Below, in pieces: positions 47,041-59,660 of a DNA stretch of 64,000 nt (position 1 is its first letter; each line of letters opens with the position of its first letter). A program made the translations under genes and the position numbers. This DNA is from Cloeon dipterum. Taxonomy: Eukaryota; Arthropoda; Insecta; Ephemeroptera; Baetidae. Location: the NCBI RefSeq assembly GCF_949628265.1, contig NC_088789.1, positions 23,305,883-23,369,882 on the forward strand, in the 5' to 3' direction. The notes beneath the pieces were generated by a model. The model did not search any database. It was not told the origin of the DNA and saw nothing but the letters and a program-made list of their open reading frames with translations.

Positions 47041-47950
47041 CAGAGGTCAAGAAAGGTGTGTGCTGCCCATTAAGATTTAAGATTTCGCGTAATGTGGTAT
47101 AACGAAGTCTGCTTCTGGGCGAGCGAGTGCTGGCCAGTTAATTTATGCAATTATCGCATCTCGTCGGCAGGCAGGCAGGCAGGCAGGCGAATCAAAACCT
47201 GTGTCGCATCAGATAAGTGTCCCCGGCAGCAAGCACGAGACACACGGGCAGGGGATGAGTCACGTGGCTAAGCGACCGTCCCTTGATGAAATTAATAATT
47301 AAGCGGTCTGGTGTCTCTCATTTGCTTTGCATGAATCCGCGTGCAGCGCAAGCAGAGAGAGACGAGAGAGAGAGAGAGAGAGACGAGAGAGAGCACATGC
47401 AATTTCTGTCTCTGATTTAACCAAGCTCCGGCTGGCGCTCTCTCATTCCTTATTCCTTCATTCAATTTGCAGTCGGCGTGTTTGCACCTCTGGCAGGCTG
47501 GCTGCTTTTGCTTTCTTTGACAGCCGCTCGCTCGCAAACAACTGAATACACACATGCGGTAATTTTTGCTCGCTCGGCAAAGAGACCATCACATATTCAT
47601 GAATCCCCGTCCGTCCGCCCGCCCGCCGCGTGCCCTGATGCAATGAGCTGGCAGAAATTAGATGCTCAAATCTTTTTATATGCGCTCGCGTGTGCTCTCT
47701 CACGAGTGTGTGTACACACAATAATATACACAGCACGGCTCCGAATAAAAGAGTCGGCACAGCGGCAAAACGAGTTTGCGAAAAGGCCCTGCGGCTGTGC
47801 TACAATGCGTGTGCCGCGCCGGAGAGAGTGCGCGCCTTCGTTTTTCTCCTGGCACACATTACATTAATTAGCACTCCGCAAAATTTGCGCAGGTGCAGTG
47901 GCTGCTTAATTTATGTGACCTTGCATCTAGCCGCGTGATAATAGCGGATT
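47041..47950. other. GC-richer non-coding island 1
   Basis: Elevated GC/CpG with a GGCA tetranucleotide run (about 47167-47188), a GA-rich microsatellite (about 47354-47396), a CCGTCCGTCCGCCCGCCCG run (about 47608-47630) and AT-core motifs such as TTAATTAG and CAGGTG. No consistent coding frame on either strand. Confidence 0.5.
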
Positions 47951-50080
47951 TTGTAACAAAATGAATTCTTGAGAAATGGAGGAGCCTATTTTAAATTTAT
48001 TATTAGGTATGATTACTGGTTTCCAAAATTCCAATTTTGAGTGTTTTTAATGTGAAAAAACTGTCAACTAAGTGGACGCTATCATAAAATAAAAAAGCAA
48101 ACGAAGGTTGATTAACACTCCTTTTCCAAATATTTAAATGTTTAACAAGTCAAAATTCATTGCTCCATCTCTAAACTAATATCAATCAATCAATACATAT
48201 ATAAAATAGTACAGTTTATTAGTTTCACCGGGGATCAAAGATCAAATACACGTTGAAATTGGTTTAAGCGCGGATGGCTTCAAAATGTAGGAAACTTTAA
48301 GCTCCCTTATTTGCTCTCTGTGCGAATTTTCTGCTCCAATTGCTGTAATTAATTCATGTAATACAGTTTATTTCATAATTTTTGTCGAAAACTCTCTTCT
48401 TTTGCCACATTTTCATTTGCCCGTTTCACAGAGCCGCACCCCACCCAACGCCATACCATCACCAGCGAGTCGCGCGAATCTGATCCTCAGTGTTAAGTAT
48501 CAAGAATAACGAGAATAACGATGTACGCCTAGCAAGTCAATGACGATATGACGAACATTAATAGATCTATTACATTACGACTGACATAGTTGTTCAATGC
48601 GATTAATAAATCATTACAAATGATTTTAACAAAGTTAATTAAATTTGCTTGAAAAGTGTTTTTTTCTTTAAATATTTCATTAGATTTTTTTTTAAATAAT
48701 AATGAAATCAATTTCAAAGGTGTCTAATGAAAATAGCAGCTCAAATTTTTGAAAAATATTTACAATCGCATATTGTGCAACGGCAGCTTTAGACAGCATT
48801 GCCAAAATGCCATCCTAAATTCTAATAAGCTCCTTTGAAAATTTAAGAAATTAACTTGTTCATCACAGAATTTGTATGAAACATAATATTTGAATTTTTA
48901 AATTTTAATTAACTTATATAAATGAATTTTACAAGCTTGTTATTGTATCTCAACTTTGTTTAAATCTTTATTTTCTCTCTTATCAATATAAAAAATTGCT
49001 ACGCATAGACATTTGAAAACTTTTCGAATTGGCAAAACCAGACCGAAACGTTTCATCGATGAATTTCCAAATAAAAACAAAATAAATTTTGGCCAAATTG
49101 GAAAAAACGTATCACTTTTCAATTAACAAAGCCTTTATTCAGTTACGCGTTACGCTAACTTTTATTAGTATTTCTGCCAAAATTTAAAAAGAAAACCAAC
49201 CAAAGCTAAAAATATTTTACTAACGTCTGATTGTGAGCAAATACAAATTATCAACTTATGACAATCGTGATAATTTTCACCCTTTTTAATTTAGTTTCTT
49301 CTTGATGAAGAGTTATTTGCAGGAAGAGAACGCTTGGCATTTTTATTTATCATCATATCAGAAAGTGAGTGCATTGCAGTTTGCAGTGCTATCAATTATT
49401 AATCAAATAGAAATGTGGGGAAATTTCCTAACTAGTTAAAATGCAGGGCTTTTCGGAAAACTACCAACGGTCTCTGAGGGGCAAAAATAGCTGCCAATCG
49501 AGTGATTTTTTTCGTTAGTTCCGATAAGTACGGCTGAAAATTGAAGGCCATGGACCTTTTTTTATCTGTATGTGATATTCGTTTACTTTTGGACACCAAG
49601 CAGGCATGCATCCAATATTAAGCCTTTTGGGTTCAACTTAAAACCGTCTAAGATTGTCTCAATCAGAGGTGAAGCCTGAAAAACACCTTAAAACGCACAA
49701 AATGGTTTTCATTGTCTGAGTTCTTAAGATTTTTCTAAGAAATTATTTTTCTTGACGAGTTTCCATTAAATTAAAAAGCTTTTTGTTTTGTTTTAGATGC
49801 CAAGAGAGTTTTCATTTCAAACATTTTTCCATCTTGTTCATCAGGTGTTTATTGTTCTAAAGCCATTATAACGAGGACAAAATGTAAAAAAAAAACGAAA
49901 ATGTGATTTGATTTGCGAGAAAAAAATGAGCAAAAACCATTTGAAATTGAAAAATGGGCTTGCTTTTTGCAGCAAATACAGTCTAAAATAAAAAGATTAT
50001 GAGAAACGTAATTTTTTATAACAAAAATCGAGAATTTGATGAAATGATGGGAAATTTGATTGATGTCCAGGTAAAACACA
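47951..50080. other. AT-rich non-coding
   Basis: No gene, RNA or clear repeat recognised, apart from short low-complexity tracts. Confidence 0.45.
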
Positions 50081-51150
50081 CCGTGGATTGAAAGCTAAAC
50101 AGCTGGTGTCAGTGGCCTCGAGTTTAAATCAAAACACGTGTGCGTGTGTCCCTGTGGAGAATGCACACGCATCTTCTCATAAATATGAAAAAGCATTTTC
50201 AGCTGAAATTTCGCACATTCAACGTTGATGAAAGAAGCAAAACAGGCTGTTTGTGACTCGGGGGGAGAAGCAGGTCGGCGGACGGACCGTCGCGCGTCCA
50301 CACATGCACATTTTCGCCAACAAAAGCGACAAGACGAGGCATTGCTGCTTGATGGGCCTGTTTTATTCATGTAATGATGCGAGATGCACGGAGCAGCAGC
50401 GGAAAAAAAGCGGAGAGAGAATGAGAAAAGGAGGAAAAACGGAGAGCGAGCATCCCATTTGCGGGAGCCGAGGATAAAGAAGATCTGTGATGCGATCCAT
50501 GCAATAAAGCGTGGTTATTTATGCTGGTGTGCAGGTCACAAGCATTCAGCATGATGAATATAAGGGTCAACAAGCGCGAGCGGGCGGCCGAGCAAGGGTT
50601 TTTATTCCATGGCTTAAGGGAGAAAAATAAAGTAAGTTTTGTTGTCTTGAGAGAGGATGAGTGCGGCGGTCAATGGGGGCCAAGTAAAACATCATCAAGT
50701 ATTGTGGATTATTCATCCCTTCATTAGCTGGAACAAAGAGGGCGGCAAGGCCCATCGTTAAATGCGCGCAAAACGTGTCGGCCGGTCGCTCCATTCTGCG
50801 CTTGCTAATTGTTATTGCGCGCCGCGCGTCCGCTGAGAGTAGCTCTCTCGCCGCGCCGACAAAATCCCTTCTCCATTTGCCTCAATTATTTTTGATTCTG
50901 CGATAAAGGCTGAACAAACACCCCGTGAAATTAGCCAGCAAGCCAGCCGCACGCGCTTTCTGAGTTGTTATTGCGCGAATACACAGCCGCGAGTTTTGCT
51001 GTTGGCACAGCATACAGCACAAACCGAGATTTTGCGATAGTGAATTTCTGCCTGCGCCTTTGTGGTGAGAGATATTTAAATTTATAATCAGCGCGATGCG
51101 TTTCTAAACTCGCTCTCTCAAAACTCTTTTTCTTGAGCCTCTGCATCTAG
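50081..51150. other. GC-richer non-coding island 2
   Basis: CpG-rich mixture with motifs such as TTTATTCATG, GTTATTTATG and GCGCGC. Short chance frames occur in several phases but none dominates. Possible regulatory module. Confidence 0.45.
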
Positions 51151-51493
51151 GAACACCAATCTAAAATTCATTATATTACTGTTTTAATTTAAAAAGATGC
51201 TACACGTGAAATAGAGGAAACAAAAAATGTATTTGATTTGACCCTGAATGCAGATTTATGTTAAAATCGTGACGCAAAACAGCTGAAAAACTTACATGTT
51301 TTGCAAGCTGAATCAAGCTGTAGCGAAATTACAATTTTTCAAGCCATTTATTTTCTTCCCTGCATGTCTCATGATTATGACCTCATCGACATAAAAATGC
51401 GCATTAAAAAGTATCAGCACCATTGAAGTTAACATGGATAGTACATACAAGTTATGAATTCAATAAGGACAGTGCCTGTACCATCCATACAAC

Positions 51494-51621
51494 CGTCCTG
51501 GTCCCGGTCAGACAACAAACACCCAAATGTTCACTGTCGAATTGATTGTTGACCGTTTCTTGCAACAAGGAAATTTGCGTTTTGTTGTTGACTGTTGCGC
51601 AATTTTACCGGGACCAGGACG
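51494..51621. mobile_element. Small inverted-repeat element (MITE C)
   Basis: 128 bp with perfect 15-base terminal inverted repeats (CGTCCTGGTCCCGGT at 51494-51508 and its complement at 51607-51621), flanked on both sides by CAAC, a likely target duplication. No coding capacity. Confidence 0.7.
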
Positions 51622-52250
51622 CAACAATGGAATAGTTTGCTACCTTTTATCCACCGGGGGCCAGGTTCACGCGACGCGCAGATATGGCGTCTGGTGGAGT
51701 ACGGCGACAAGACAAGTGTCAAACGTAAAATGAAATATAGGTTTGGAAAATTTATCGGGAAAACATCTTCAGCAAAATTAATATTTTTATCGTTATCTAG
51801 TATCAGCTGATTACCTCGGTAATTGGCGAATCAACCATTAGATGGCACATCAGGCAAATGGAAATATAACAAAATTAGTGGGAGTGAAATTGTTAGGTCA
51901 GTCCGCCTCTTTTTTGGCGCTTGTGATTGGCCTCCATTATTTTGACGCCATATTTACTTCTGGACGGCGGGAACCAACACAGATCGCAACCCAGCACCCC
52001 GGTGCTTTAATTTATTTTCCTATTTAAATATTAAATTTTCTGTTTTTTTTTTTACCTTGCGGATACATTTGAAATTTTCAGTCTTATCTTAATTTCCAAG
52101 ACTAACTAATTCAATTAATTTCATAATTTTATTATTTGGAATTTATGTATTATTAATCACTTTTATCCGGTAATATGAACGTAAAAAGTAATGCCTTCTT
52201 ATAAATATCAACTAAAAACCTTGTAACGTATGCAACCGGCTGAACTCAGA
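51622..52250. other. Non-coding spacer
   Basis: Mixed composition. ATATGGCGTC (about 51683) and GACGCCATAT (about 51945) form a weak distant inverted pair. No gene seen. Confidence 0.35.
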
Positions 52251-52960
52251 CGACCAGCAGGTTGCATACACCGTCAAACCTCACTCTGTGTTTTTTTTCT
52301 CGCGGTGGCCGGCGCCGCTATCGATTTTGTTTCGTTTTAATCGTGTTTGCAAAAACGCTGTTAATGCATTCGCGCCGAAACGTGCGCAGCCCCGAGCGTC
52401 CGACCGACCGGGCGAAGATTTACAATCGCTTTTTCCGAGTACTCTCTCTCTCTCTCCTCTCCCACAAACAGCCGTCCTCTCGCGGTAATCATTTCGTAAT
52501 GAACGAGCACACACACTCACACGAGCGCACACATGAATTATCAAGTTGATAAGCGTAAACATAAAAGCAATTCCGGCTAATTGTTTGCCACACTGCTCGG
52601 CGCGCGAGTTTATTATTCCGACTTCATCATGGCGCCATTATTTGCTTGGCGCTTGGATGCAGCAGCTTATTATTTTCGCTCACTTATTATGATAATGTTT
52701 AAACCGGCGGAGCACACATGCAGACACATGCGCGGAAAATTGCCAGCGAAGAGCGTGGCAAACATATGGTGCCATCTTTTATCTATATATACGTGCGAGA
52801 GAGGCGGTTATTATTTCAGCCACTAAGTAATCATTATTAAAGACGCGCGCCGTCTAAACCTCGGAAATGAGAGCGCCGCGTGGATTATTACTTACGAAAT
52901 TACAACGGAAAACTTCGCCGGCTCACCTGCGCGATGAAGGCAGGCCCGCTTGTTCATTAT
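52251..52960. other. GC-richer non-coding island 3
   Basis: CpG-rich with repeated TTATTATT cores (TTTATTATTCCG, GCTTATTATTTTCGC, CACTTATTATGATAATG). No coding frame supported. Confidence 0.45.
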
Positions 52961-53109
52961 GCTCGTTAGCTACTCGGCACAGATTTTAATTTCTGCTTTC
53001 GCTGAAAATTCATCAAAACTTGAAAATCTGTGGAAAGAAACATCAGGATGTTTCAAATTCATTATGATGTGGTCTTTATATACAAGGATTAAATTGGATT
53101 TATTCAGGG

Positions 53110-53468
53110 TTGGTTCTGCAATTTGCAATAATCAAAATAGGACCTTGCTACAGTAAAAATTCAAATGTTTCAAATTTTCTCCAAAATTTACAGCACTTGA
53201 CCACACTTTCTTGGCAAATTTCGATTCCTTTCGTTGAGATCTGTCCATCAGTGTATTAAACCTTTTAGGATAACTCTTTGATTTTCAAATTAAATCAGAT
53301 TTTAAGTGGGGAAACAGTCCTTACCATTTGAAATCATGTTAATTTTGCAGCCATTTTTCTAAAAATATTATCTAAGTGAAATTTAGGTCCATTTTGGCTT
53401 GAACTGCATCCTTAGGGATGAGTTTATGCATTGGCAACAAGATTTTGCAGTAACAATCCTCTTTAAAA
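53110..53468. mobile_element. MITE family A, left-truncated copy 3
   Basis: Matches the family A interior from about GCAATAATCAAAATAGGACC to the right end GCAGTAACAATCCTCTTT. More diverged than copies 1 and 2 and lacking the left terminus. Confidence 0.7.
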
Positions 53469-54100
53469 AAATTGTTCAGGTAGGTTGCTACGAAAAAACT
53501 ACTTGTTATAATTATTATTAAATCCTTGATGATTACCAACAATTGAACACCAACAAGCTTTTTTAAACTTCAAAGTGGCGATCACAGTTAAGCACTTTTT
53601 ATTGGCTTACTTTAAGAAGACTCTTGCCAACATCATACTTTAATATTGTTTGTCTTTTGTAGACAAGAACAAAAATAGTGTAAATAATTTTTAAAATACT
53701 AATTAAAATACATTTATTTTTAATTTGATTTATAATTTCATCTTATTTAAATAATAAAATTTTTGCAATTTTGCAATACAAATTTTTAATTATTATTTGT
53801 GTATTTTGTTATATTTTTTGTTAGTAATTTTTATGTTATGTTTTGTTTATAAATTCTAGCGTTTTTGATATTTAGTCAAATAGTAACAATTTACTGTAAT
53901 GAGATCGTTTAAAATTTAAAAAATTAAGCCAAGAATTTACCATGAAGGTTGATGAAATCAAGAAAAATGTCAGCTATAAAAATGAATAAAGTTCCCAAGT
54001 TCTCTCTCTTTCTCCCCCGTTGCAGCCAAGAAAAATAAAAAAGTTAAAACTTGCTATTTTCTTTTCTTAATTTGGACAATTTAGCAGGCAGCCCTGCATT
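53469..54100. other. AT-rich non-coding
   Basis: No feature recognised. Confidence 0.4.
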
Positions 54101-54860
54101 TTCACATAATTACAAGGCAAAGCTGTTGTTTTGTCAGCAGTGAGTGTGCTCGCGAGAGTTAAAGCAATTTCTGCCGTGTCTGGAGCAGAGAGTAGGTCCA
54201 ATTTGTCTTGAGAAGGATGCATTTTTTGCATTTAGCACAGCTTTATAGACACAAGCCGCTGGAAGGCTTTCAAATGCAGGCAGACGAAACAGAAACAGAC
54301 GGGACTGCATCTGCAAAAAGAATTACAAAATAAAAAATAAAACCTCTTGCGCCTCATTATCTCTGTGTATGGCACTCTCTTTTGCAGCAATTACAAAGTC
54401 CTGCCCGTCGTGGCCGGATAAAAAGGTTGGTAATTACTATTTCCGTCCAGTGAAAAGATGCATCCATCGCAGCAGGTCAACACACGCGGCGAAAAATAGC
54501 CACATTGTGTGGGAGCAGCCCTCTCGGCCCCATTCACGTGTGGCCCGCCCGCCCGCCCGCGCCCTCGCACCTGCAACCAACGGCCCGTGGCTATTTTTCA
54601 TTCTTTCTTTGTGGCGCGTCGTCATTATGCGAATCCTTGCTTTGATCATTACGGTTATCAACACGGGGCCGGCCGCTCTCTTGCTCTGTTGTCAACCTTA
54701 AGAGGGTTGCCTGCCACCTCCCCCCTCGGCCCTGGCGCTAGAAACGCAGTGGAGGGTGGCCAAACTTGATCTGTCACCAAAATCTTTGCTACTCCCGCTG
54801 CGAAAATGCCACAACACGCGACCCCAACTGCGCAATAACTGATTGTGAGCTGTAAGAAAA
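54101..54860. other. GC-richer non-coding island 4
   Basis: Contains GCCCGCCCGCCCGCCCGCGC (about 54545-54564, G-quadruplex-prone on the minus strand) and homeodomain-like GTCATTATGCGAAT and GATCATTACGG. No gene. Confidence 0.45.
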
Positions 54861-55390
54861 AGCGCAAGGTTATGTAAAAATCCATCAAAACAATAAATTT
54901 CTTATATAAATAATATTAAAAAATATTATTTCATATATTTGAAGACACTGCAATGATGATGATGATGATGCAGGTCCTTAAGACATTTAATTATTACTGG
55001 GTTTAACTTTTGCATGCCACGTAAATGTTTTTAAGATTTGTAAAATTTTCTATTGGTATTTATAAGTTATGAGTCATCTGAAATACGACTGAATATTTTA
55101 CGGAAAAAGAAATGTCCAGATAGGGACGTGTATAAATGCCACAAATGGCAATTGCGATAAATTAAGTACTAAATTTTTGGAATAATTCATGCTTATTATT
55201 GATTGAATCACCATAAGAAAAAAATAAATAACAAACAATTTAAATAATTTTCAGTTGTTGCCCAGTATCATTCCACTTTAAATACTTTTATCTCATTAAA
55301 AATTCTGCTTTCATTAGACCACTTAAATAGAATTTTTTATTATTTTAAAAATATAACAAAGAAATTTTAAATCTTTAAAAATTTATTTTC
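54861..55390. other. AT-rich non-coding with ATG/GAT microsatellite
   Basis: A GAT trinucleotide run at about 54953-54972 and the MITE A end fragment at 55231-55280. Otherwise nothing recognised. Confidence 0.45.
55231..55280. repeat. MITE family A left-end fragment (inverted)
   Basis: The reverse complement reads AAGTGGAATGATACTGGGCA then ACA...TGAAAATTATTTAAATTGTT, matching the first roughly 50 bases of copy 1. The rest of the element is absent. Confidence 0.65.
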
Positions 55391-56280
55391 TAACGAGTGA
55401 TTCAGCAGCTCCGGACAAAATGTGCGAAAAAGAGCGTAATGTAGGCAATTTTGAGCGTGCCGCGCGACATATTGTTCGCGTGTCGAGCGCCACAACTCCA
55501 ATTTGCATTTTCGCAATTGGCGTGTCGCAAATGGAGCGGTTCGTTTTGGCGGAGAGCAGCTCTCTGCTCTCGACGGAAAGGGAAGTCAAATCTGAAAGCC
55601 GAGTTTATCCAGTTGAGCGAGTCCGGCGTATTTCCCTTTTGGAATAGGCAGCAGCGAGATAAAATTTGCGCCCCTCTAAAGAAGATTATTGCTCCAGTGC
55701 GCGAACGCGAGCGTGTAAAATTTTTCAACGGAGAAATATGAGGCGAAATTTCCGAGTGCAATAAATATGTTCGCGCGCGCACTAAACTCTTTTAAACGCG
55801 TTGTGTGGGTGCAGAAGCGCAGAGTGTTTGGCACGCGCGCTCGCGCTCGCGTTCGCGGACGTGCATTAATAAATCCAGCACGGGTGAGTGAATGCTCGGG
55901 TGCCAGTTGATGCAGCGAAAAATGCATAAAGGACTGTGTAAAGCGCTCATGAAATTATAATATTTATGCTGCTTTTACCAGCAGCATTGACCCGAGCACA
56001 CTCTATGCAGGACTCGTCAAACACGTTAAATAAAAACACACGGCCGGCCCGACGTGTCGGCCGGCGCAGTGGACGCCGCAGCCACCCAGCTAGACACATA
56101 AAACCAATTTGCAAAATGCTCTGCTGCATAAACAGCCTGCCAATTACAGCGGCGTGCTTTTTGATGCCGCGCCGCAATTTATTTGATGCGCGAGAAGCGA
56201 TTTTTCAATCAGGCAAATCGCTCGTTTTTGCACCCCGGGTCTCACTCAGTTGGGCGATCATCTGGCATTGATTTCAGGTG
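55391..56280. other. GC-richer non-coding island 5
   Basis: CpG-rich, with CGCGCGCGC and GGCACGCGCGCTCGCGCTCG tracts. Frames are open in several phases because stop codons are rare, not because of coding constraint. No recognised protein. Confidence 0.45.
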
Positions 56281-56477
56281 AAATTTGTTAGAGTACAATT
56301 GAAAAAAAGGGAAAAAACTGCAATCAAGTAGATTTTTTTTCTTGAATTATTTGTAGTATCACAAATTATTTTGCGATGAATAGATTGGTCAAAGCCGAAT
56401 GAAAAGTCATATTTTATGCCATTTTTGTTGAGGAATTAGAGTCAGAAAATTAACTACATATTCCTTATATGCAGTTG

Positions 56478-56705
56478 TGTAGGGGCACCGTGATTGGCTC
56501 TGCGCTCAACATTAATTTTCAACAATCAACACATTGTTAGGTTTTAAATAAAAGGCGAGAGAAGATTCGGCGACAATTATTCGCAACCAGAGGATGACAA
56601 GATCTGAAGAAGACGAACGAGAAGACGAGCCATGGCCGAGTCATCCAACTCCGCCAATAAACACCCCTTTTATTTTTTCTTACATTCTCTCATGTAGACC
56701 CCCAT
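56478..56705. mobile_element. Possible solo LTR
   Basis: About 228 bp starting TGTAGGGGCACC and ending AGACCCCCAT, flanked by AGTTG at 56473-56477 and 56706-56710. It contains a TATA-like TTTTAAATAAAAGGCG and a CAATAAAC poly(A)-like signal, in promoter-then-polyadenylation order as in LTRs. The right end is not the canonical CA if the AGTTG duplication is taken at face value, so the call is tentative. Confidence 0.4.
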
Positions 56706-57002
56706 AGTTGTATTATTATTTTATATGGCAAAATTTTGATTGAAGTAGATATTCGTAGCGGAAAATTCTGAAAAATAATTAACCCTCTAAAATTGGGAAA
56801 GAGTGTGAGTTTTTCCAGGTTGACGTTAAAATTTCTGAGTAAATCGGCTCCAAAGAGGTGAACACTATCTGGATACCTAAAATTATAATTGTTTCCTCAG
56901 AGGGGAAATTTAGCACATAATTCGGACATAGTTGGATAGATCGTGACGAGAGGAATTGAAATCAAGTTATAGAACCATTGAAACCCTTTTATTTTTATTT
57001 TA

Positions 57003-57438
57003 AAGTGGAATGATACTGGGCAACAATTGAACATTCTTTAAATTGTTGGATACCATAAACAATTGATCCATTAACAATTTGTTCAACAATTTGCAATAAT
57101 AAAAAAGGACCTTCCTACCGTAAAAATTCAAATTTTGCCAATTTTCTCCAAAATTTACAGTGCTCGAACATATTTTCTTGGCATATTCCGATTCCTCTCG
57201 TCGAGATCTGTTCAACGGTGTATGCCACTTATTGGGGAAACTCTTGGTTTTGAAATTGAATCAGATTTCAAGTAAGGAGACAGCTATAACCATTTGAAAA
57301 GCACGGTAACTTTCCAGCCAATTTTCTCCAAAAATTATAGTGCTTCTTAGGTCAATTTAGGCTTTAACTGAATTCTAAGGGACGAGTTTATGCATTGGCA
57401 ACAAGCATTTTCCAGGCTTTTGCAGTATCATTCCTCTT
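57003..57438. mobile_element. MITE family A, full copy 2
   Basis: 436 bp with inverted ends AAGTGGAATGATACTG and the complement of AAGAGGAATGATACTG, bounded by TA on both sides (57001-57002 and 57439-57440), as for Tc1/mariner-type insertion. Closely similar to copy 1 along its length, so probably a recent insertion. Confidence 0.8.
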
Positions 57439-58770
57439 TATATTTGACAAATTCTGAATTTTTACTGTTAATAGCTTATTGCCAGTCCTATTTTGATTAT
57501 TGCTCTTTATATAGATTATAAAAAAAAATATAAACCATTTGATTAACTGCAAATGGAAGTCAAGAATCAAAATTCATTTTAATTGTTACCTTCTCTCGAT
57601 CTTCTTAAAGGATTCAAGGAAGATGGATAATATATAGACTATTATTTTAGAATAAAATTAGAAACGCTGTAGAAACGATTTTTTACTAATGAAAATCTGC
57701 TGGTTAAACTCTAGTTTTTTATTTGTTCCTATTTTAATCGAAAAATATTAAAGGTTTTTATGCAACATTGTTTAATTTATTTCATCATTTCGGAGGGAAA
57801 TTTTGTTTTACTTTTATTGTTTTACTACGTAGTTTCACTAATAGCTAATTTGTATCCGCCGTATCCGCGAATCATTACCAAAGCAGTTAAGTACATTCAA
57901 ACCAAAAATAAAATAAAACAATATTGGTCTCCATCGTCTCCATTAAAAATGAACTTCTGTGAATTTGATGGGGAAATTACGAACATCTATTATGAATGAA
58001 ATGCTGAATTCTGCATTTCAATTTGCGTGATATTGCCGAAAGAGCCATTAAATAACAGTAGCAGATTTACTGAATTCGAAATAGCTGATGATTACACCTA
58101 TCTCAAAAGCCCTTTGAGGAAAACTGGCTTTATGAGCGTTTCATATATTTGCTACTACAATTAATTGCACCGACTTCATAGTTAATTGTTCGGCAAATGG
58201 ACGTTTTGGATAGATATTAATTGTGAAATTAGCAAATAACAAGCTTTTAAAAGCTTATTGCGGGGTTTAAAAGGTGCTCAATGCAGTGAAACTATTTCAC
58301 TAATTATTTTTACCTCATTATTAACCGGGAAAAATCTTTATTGGAATGAGTTCTATTTTTAGTATTTGTTAAAATTTTTAAGGAATTTCATTTTTAAATA
58401 TTAAATTGTGTAGCTGAACTGAAATTAAAATAAATTTTATATGTGTTTAGTGTTAACATTTTTAATGCGTTTTTAAATACTCTTACAATAATCTGATTTA
58501 GTACGTTTTAAATATTACAAATTCATTGAATTTATTTATAAGTTTAAATATTTATGAACTTTATTTTTATATAATTTTTTGTTTAAATTAAATAACTTAT
58601 ACATTGTTTAATATATTTATGTATATTATTGATGTATATATTAAGAGCACAAAAATTACTAAAAAATATATATAATAACACGCAATTAATAAGTGATTTA
58701 TGAAATATACAAATATATTTTAAGAAGATCGTTTAAATGAGATGTGCTCTTTGAATACGTAAATTAGTTA
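57439..58770. other. AT-rich non-coding
   Basis: Very AT-rich (TATATAT-like around 58600-58700). No feature recognised. Confidence 0.45.
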
Positions 58771-59660
58771 CATTAAACTCATAAAAAATCTTATGTGCCC
58801 ACAAGACACGGCTTCATCAGCTTCTTTGTTGCAGTGGCACATAGTAAAGAAATACACAGTTTCTAGTGTTATTTTCCACTTCAGTATCAAAAACAAATTA
58901 ATAGATAAATGGGGAGGCGCCGTTGTTCGGAATTTATTTCGGCTATAAGCACTATTATTGCAAACAGGCGTGAAAATGAAAACCGTTTTCGGAAAATCTG
59001 GTTGCATCACTGCCGCGTGGGTGGAGGGTGGGGTGGGGGGTGCGCTGCAAAGTGGCTCAGCTGCAAATCGCGCGTGTTTAGCGAGCGAACGAGAGAGCAA
59101 AACTGCGCCATCAGTTAACAAAATTAATCACCAAAGTCCATATATTTGCTAAACAGAATAATGTCGAACGCGAGCGGGCGCGTGTAGCGTAGTGCGAGAG
59201 GGTGGGTGGGTGGGTGGGCGGGCGGGCGGGTGTGTTTAATACTTTGTATATGCACGCCATGCTTGTGCCATTAAACGTAAATAATTGAATATGCGCGCGG
59301 GTAAAGCTCGAAAATTAATAAACACAGCATTTTAATGCTCATGCGAGTCCATTTGATCACGCGGAAAGTGATTTCCATTAACGCAGAAAAATTGATTTCC
59401 GATTCTGTTTGCACACGTCAGGTCGTTTCGCCGCTTTTCGGTTTTTGCAAATTTTGGTTGCGCCATTTTAAAAGCAGCTTCCCATGGCGCGTGCATTAGC
59501 GCACGTTTTATTTCACGTATTTTATGTGTTTTCTATTTATTTATAAAATAAAATAGCAAAACAAAAGTGCTCCATTAATATTAATGAGAATGAGAGGAGC
59601 GGCTATTTAGGCACTTGTTTTTGTTTAAATTTATTTGTTTGTGGATTGACATTGAACAGA
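58771..59660. other. GC-richer non-coding island 6 with two G-quadruplex-prone runs
   Basis: G-runs at about 59018-59041 (GGGTGGAGGGTGGGGTGGGG) and 59200-59231 (GGGT repeated, then GGGC repeated). CpG-rich flanks. No gene. Confidence 0.5.

Noticed and set aside
55391-56280. Several overlapping open frames in a CpG-rich island
   Set aside because: Frames are open in several phases and both strands because AT-rich stop codons are rare there; none resembles a protein or has splice-supported extensions.
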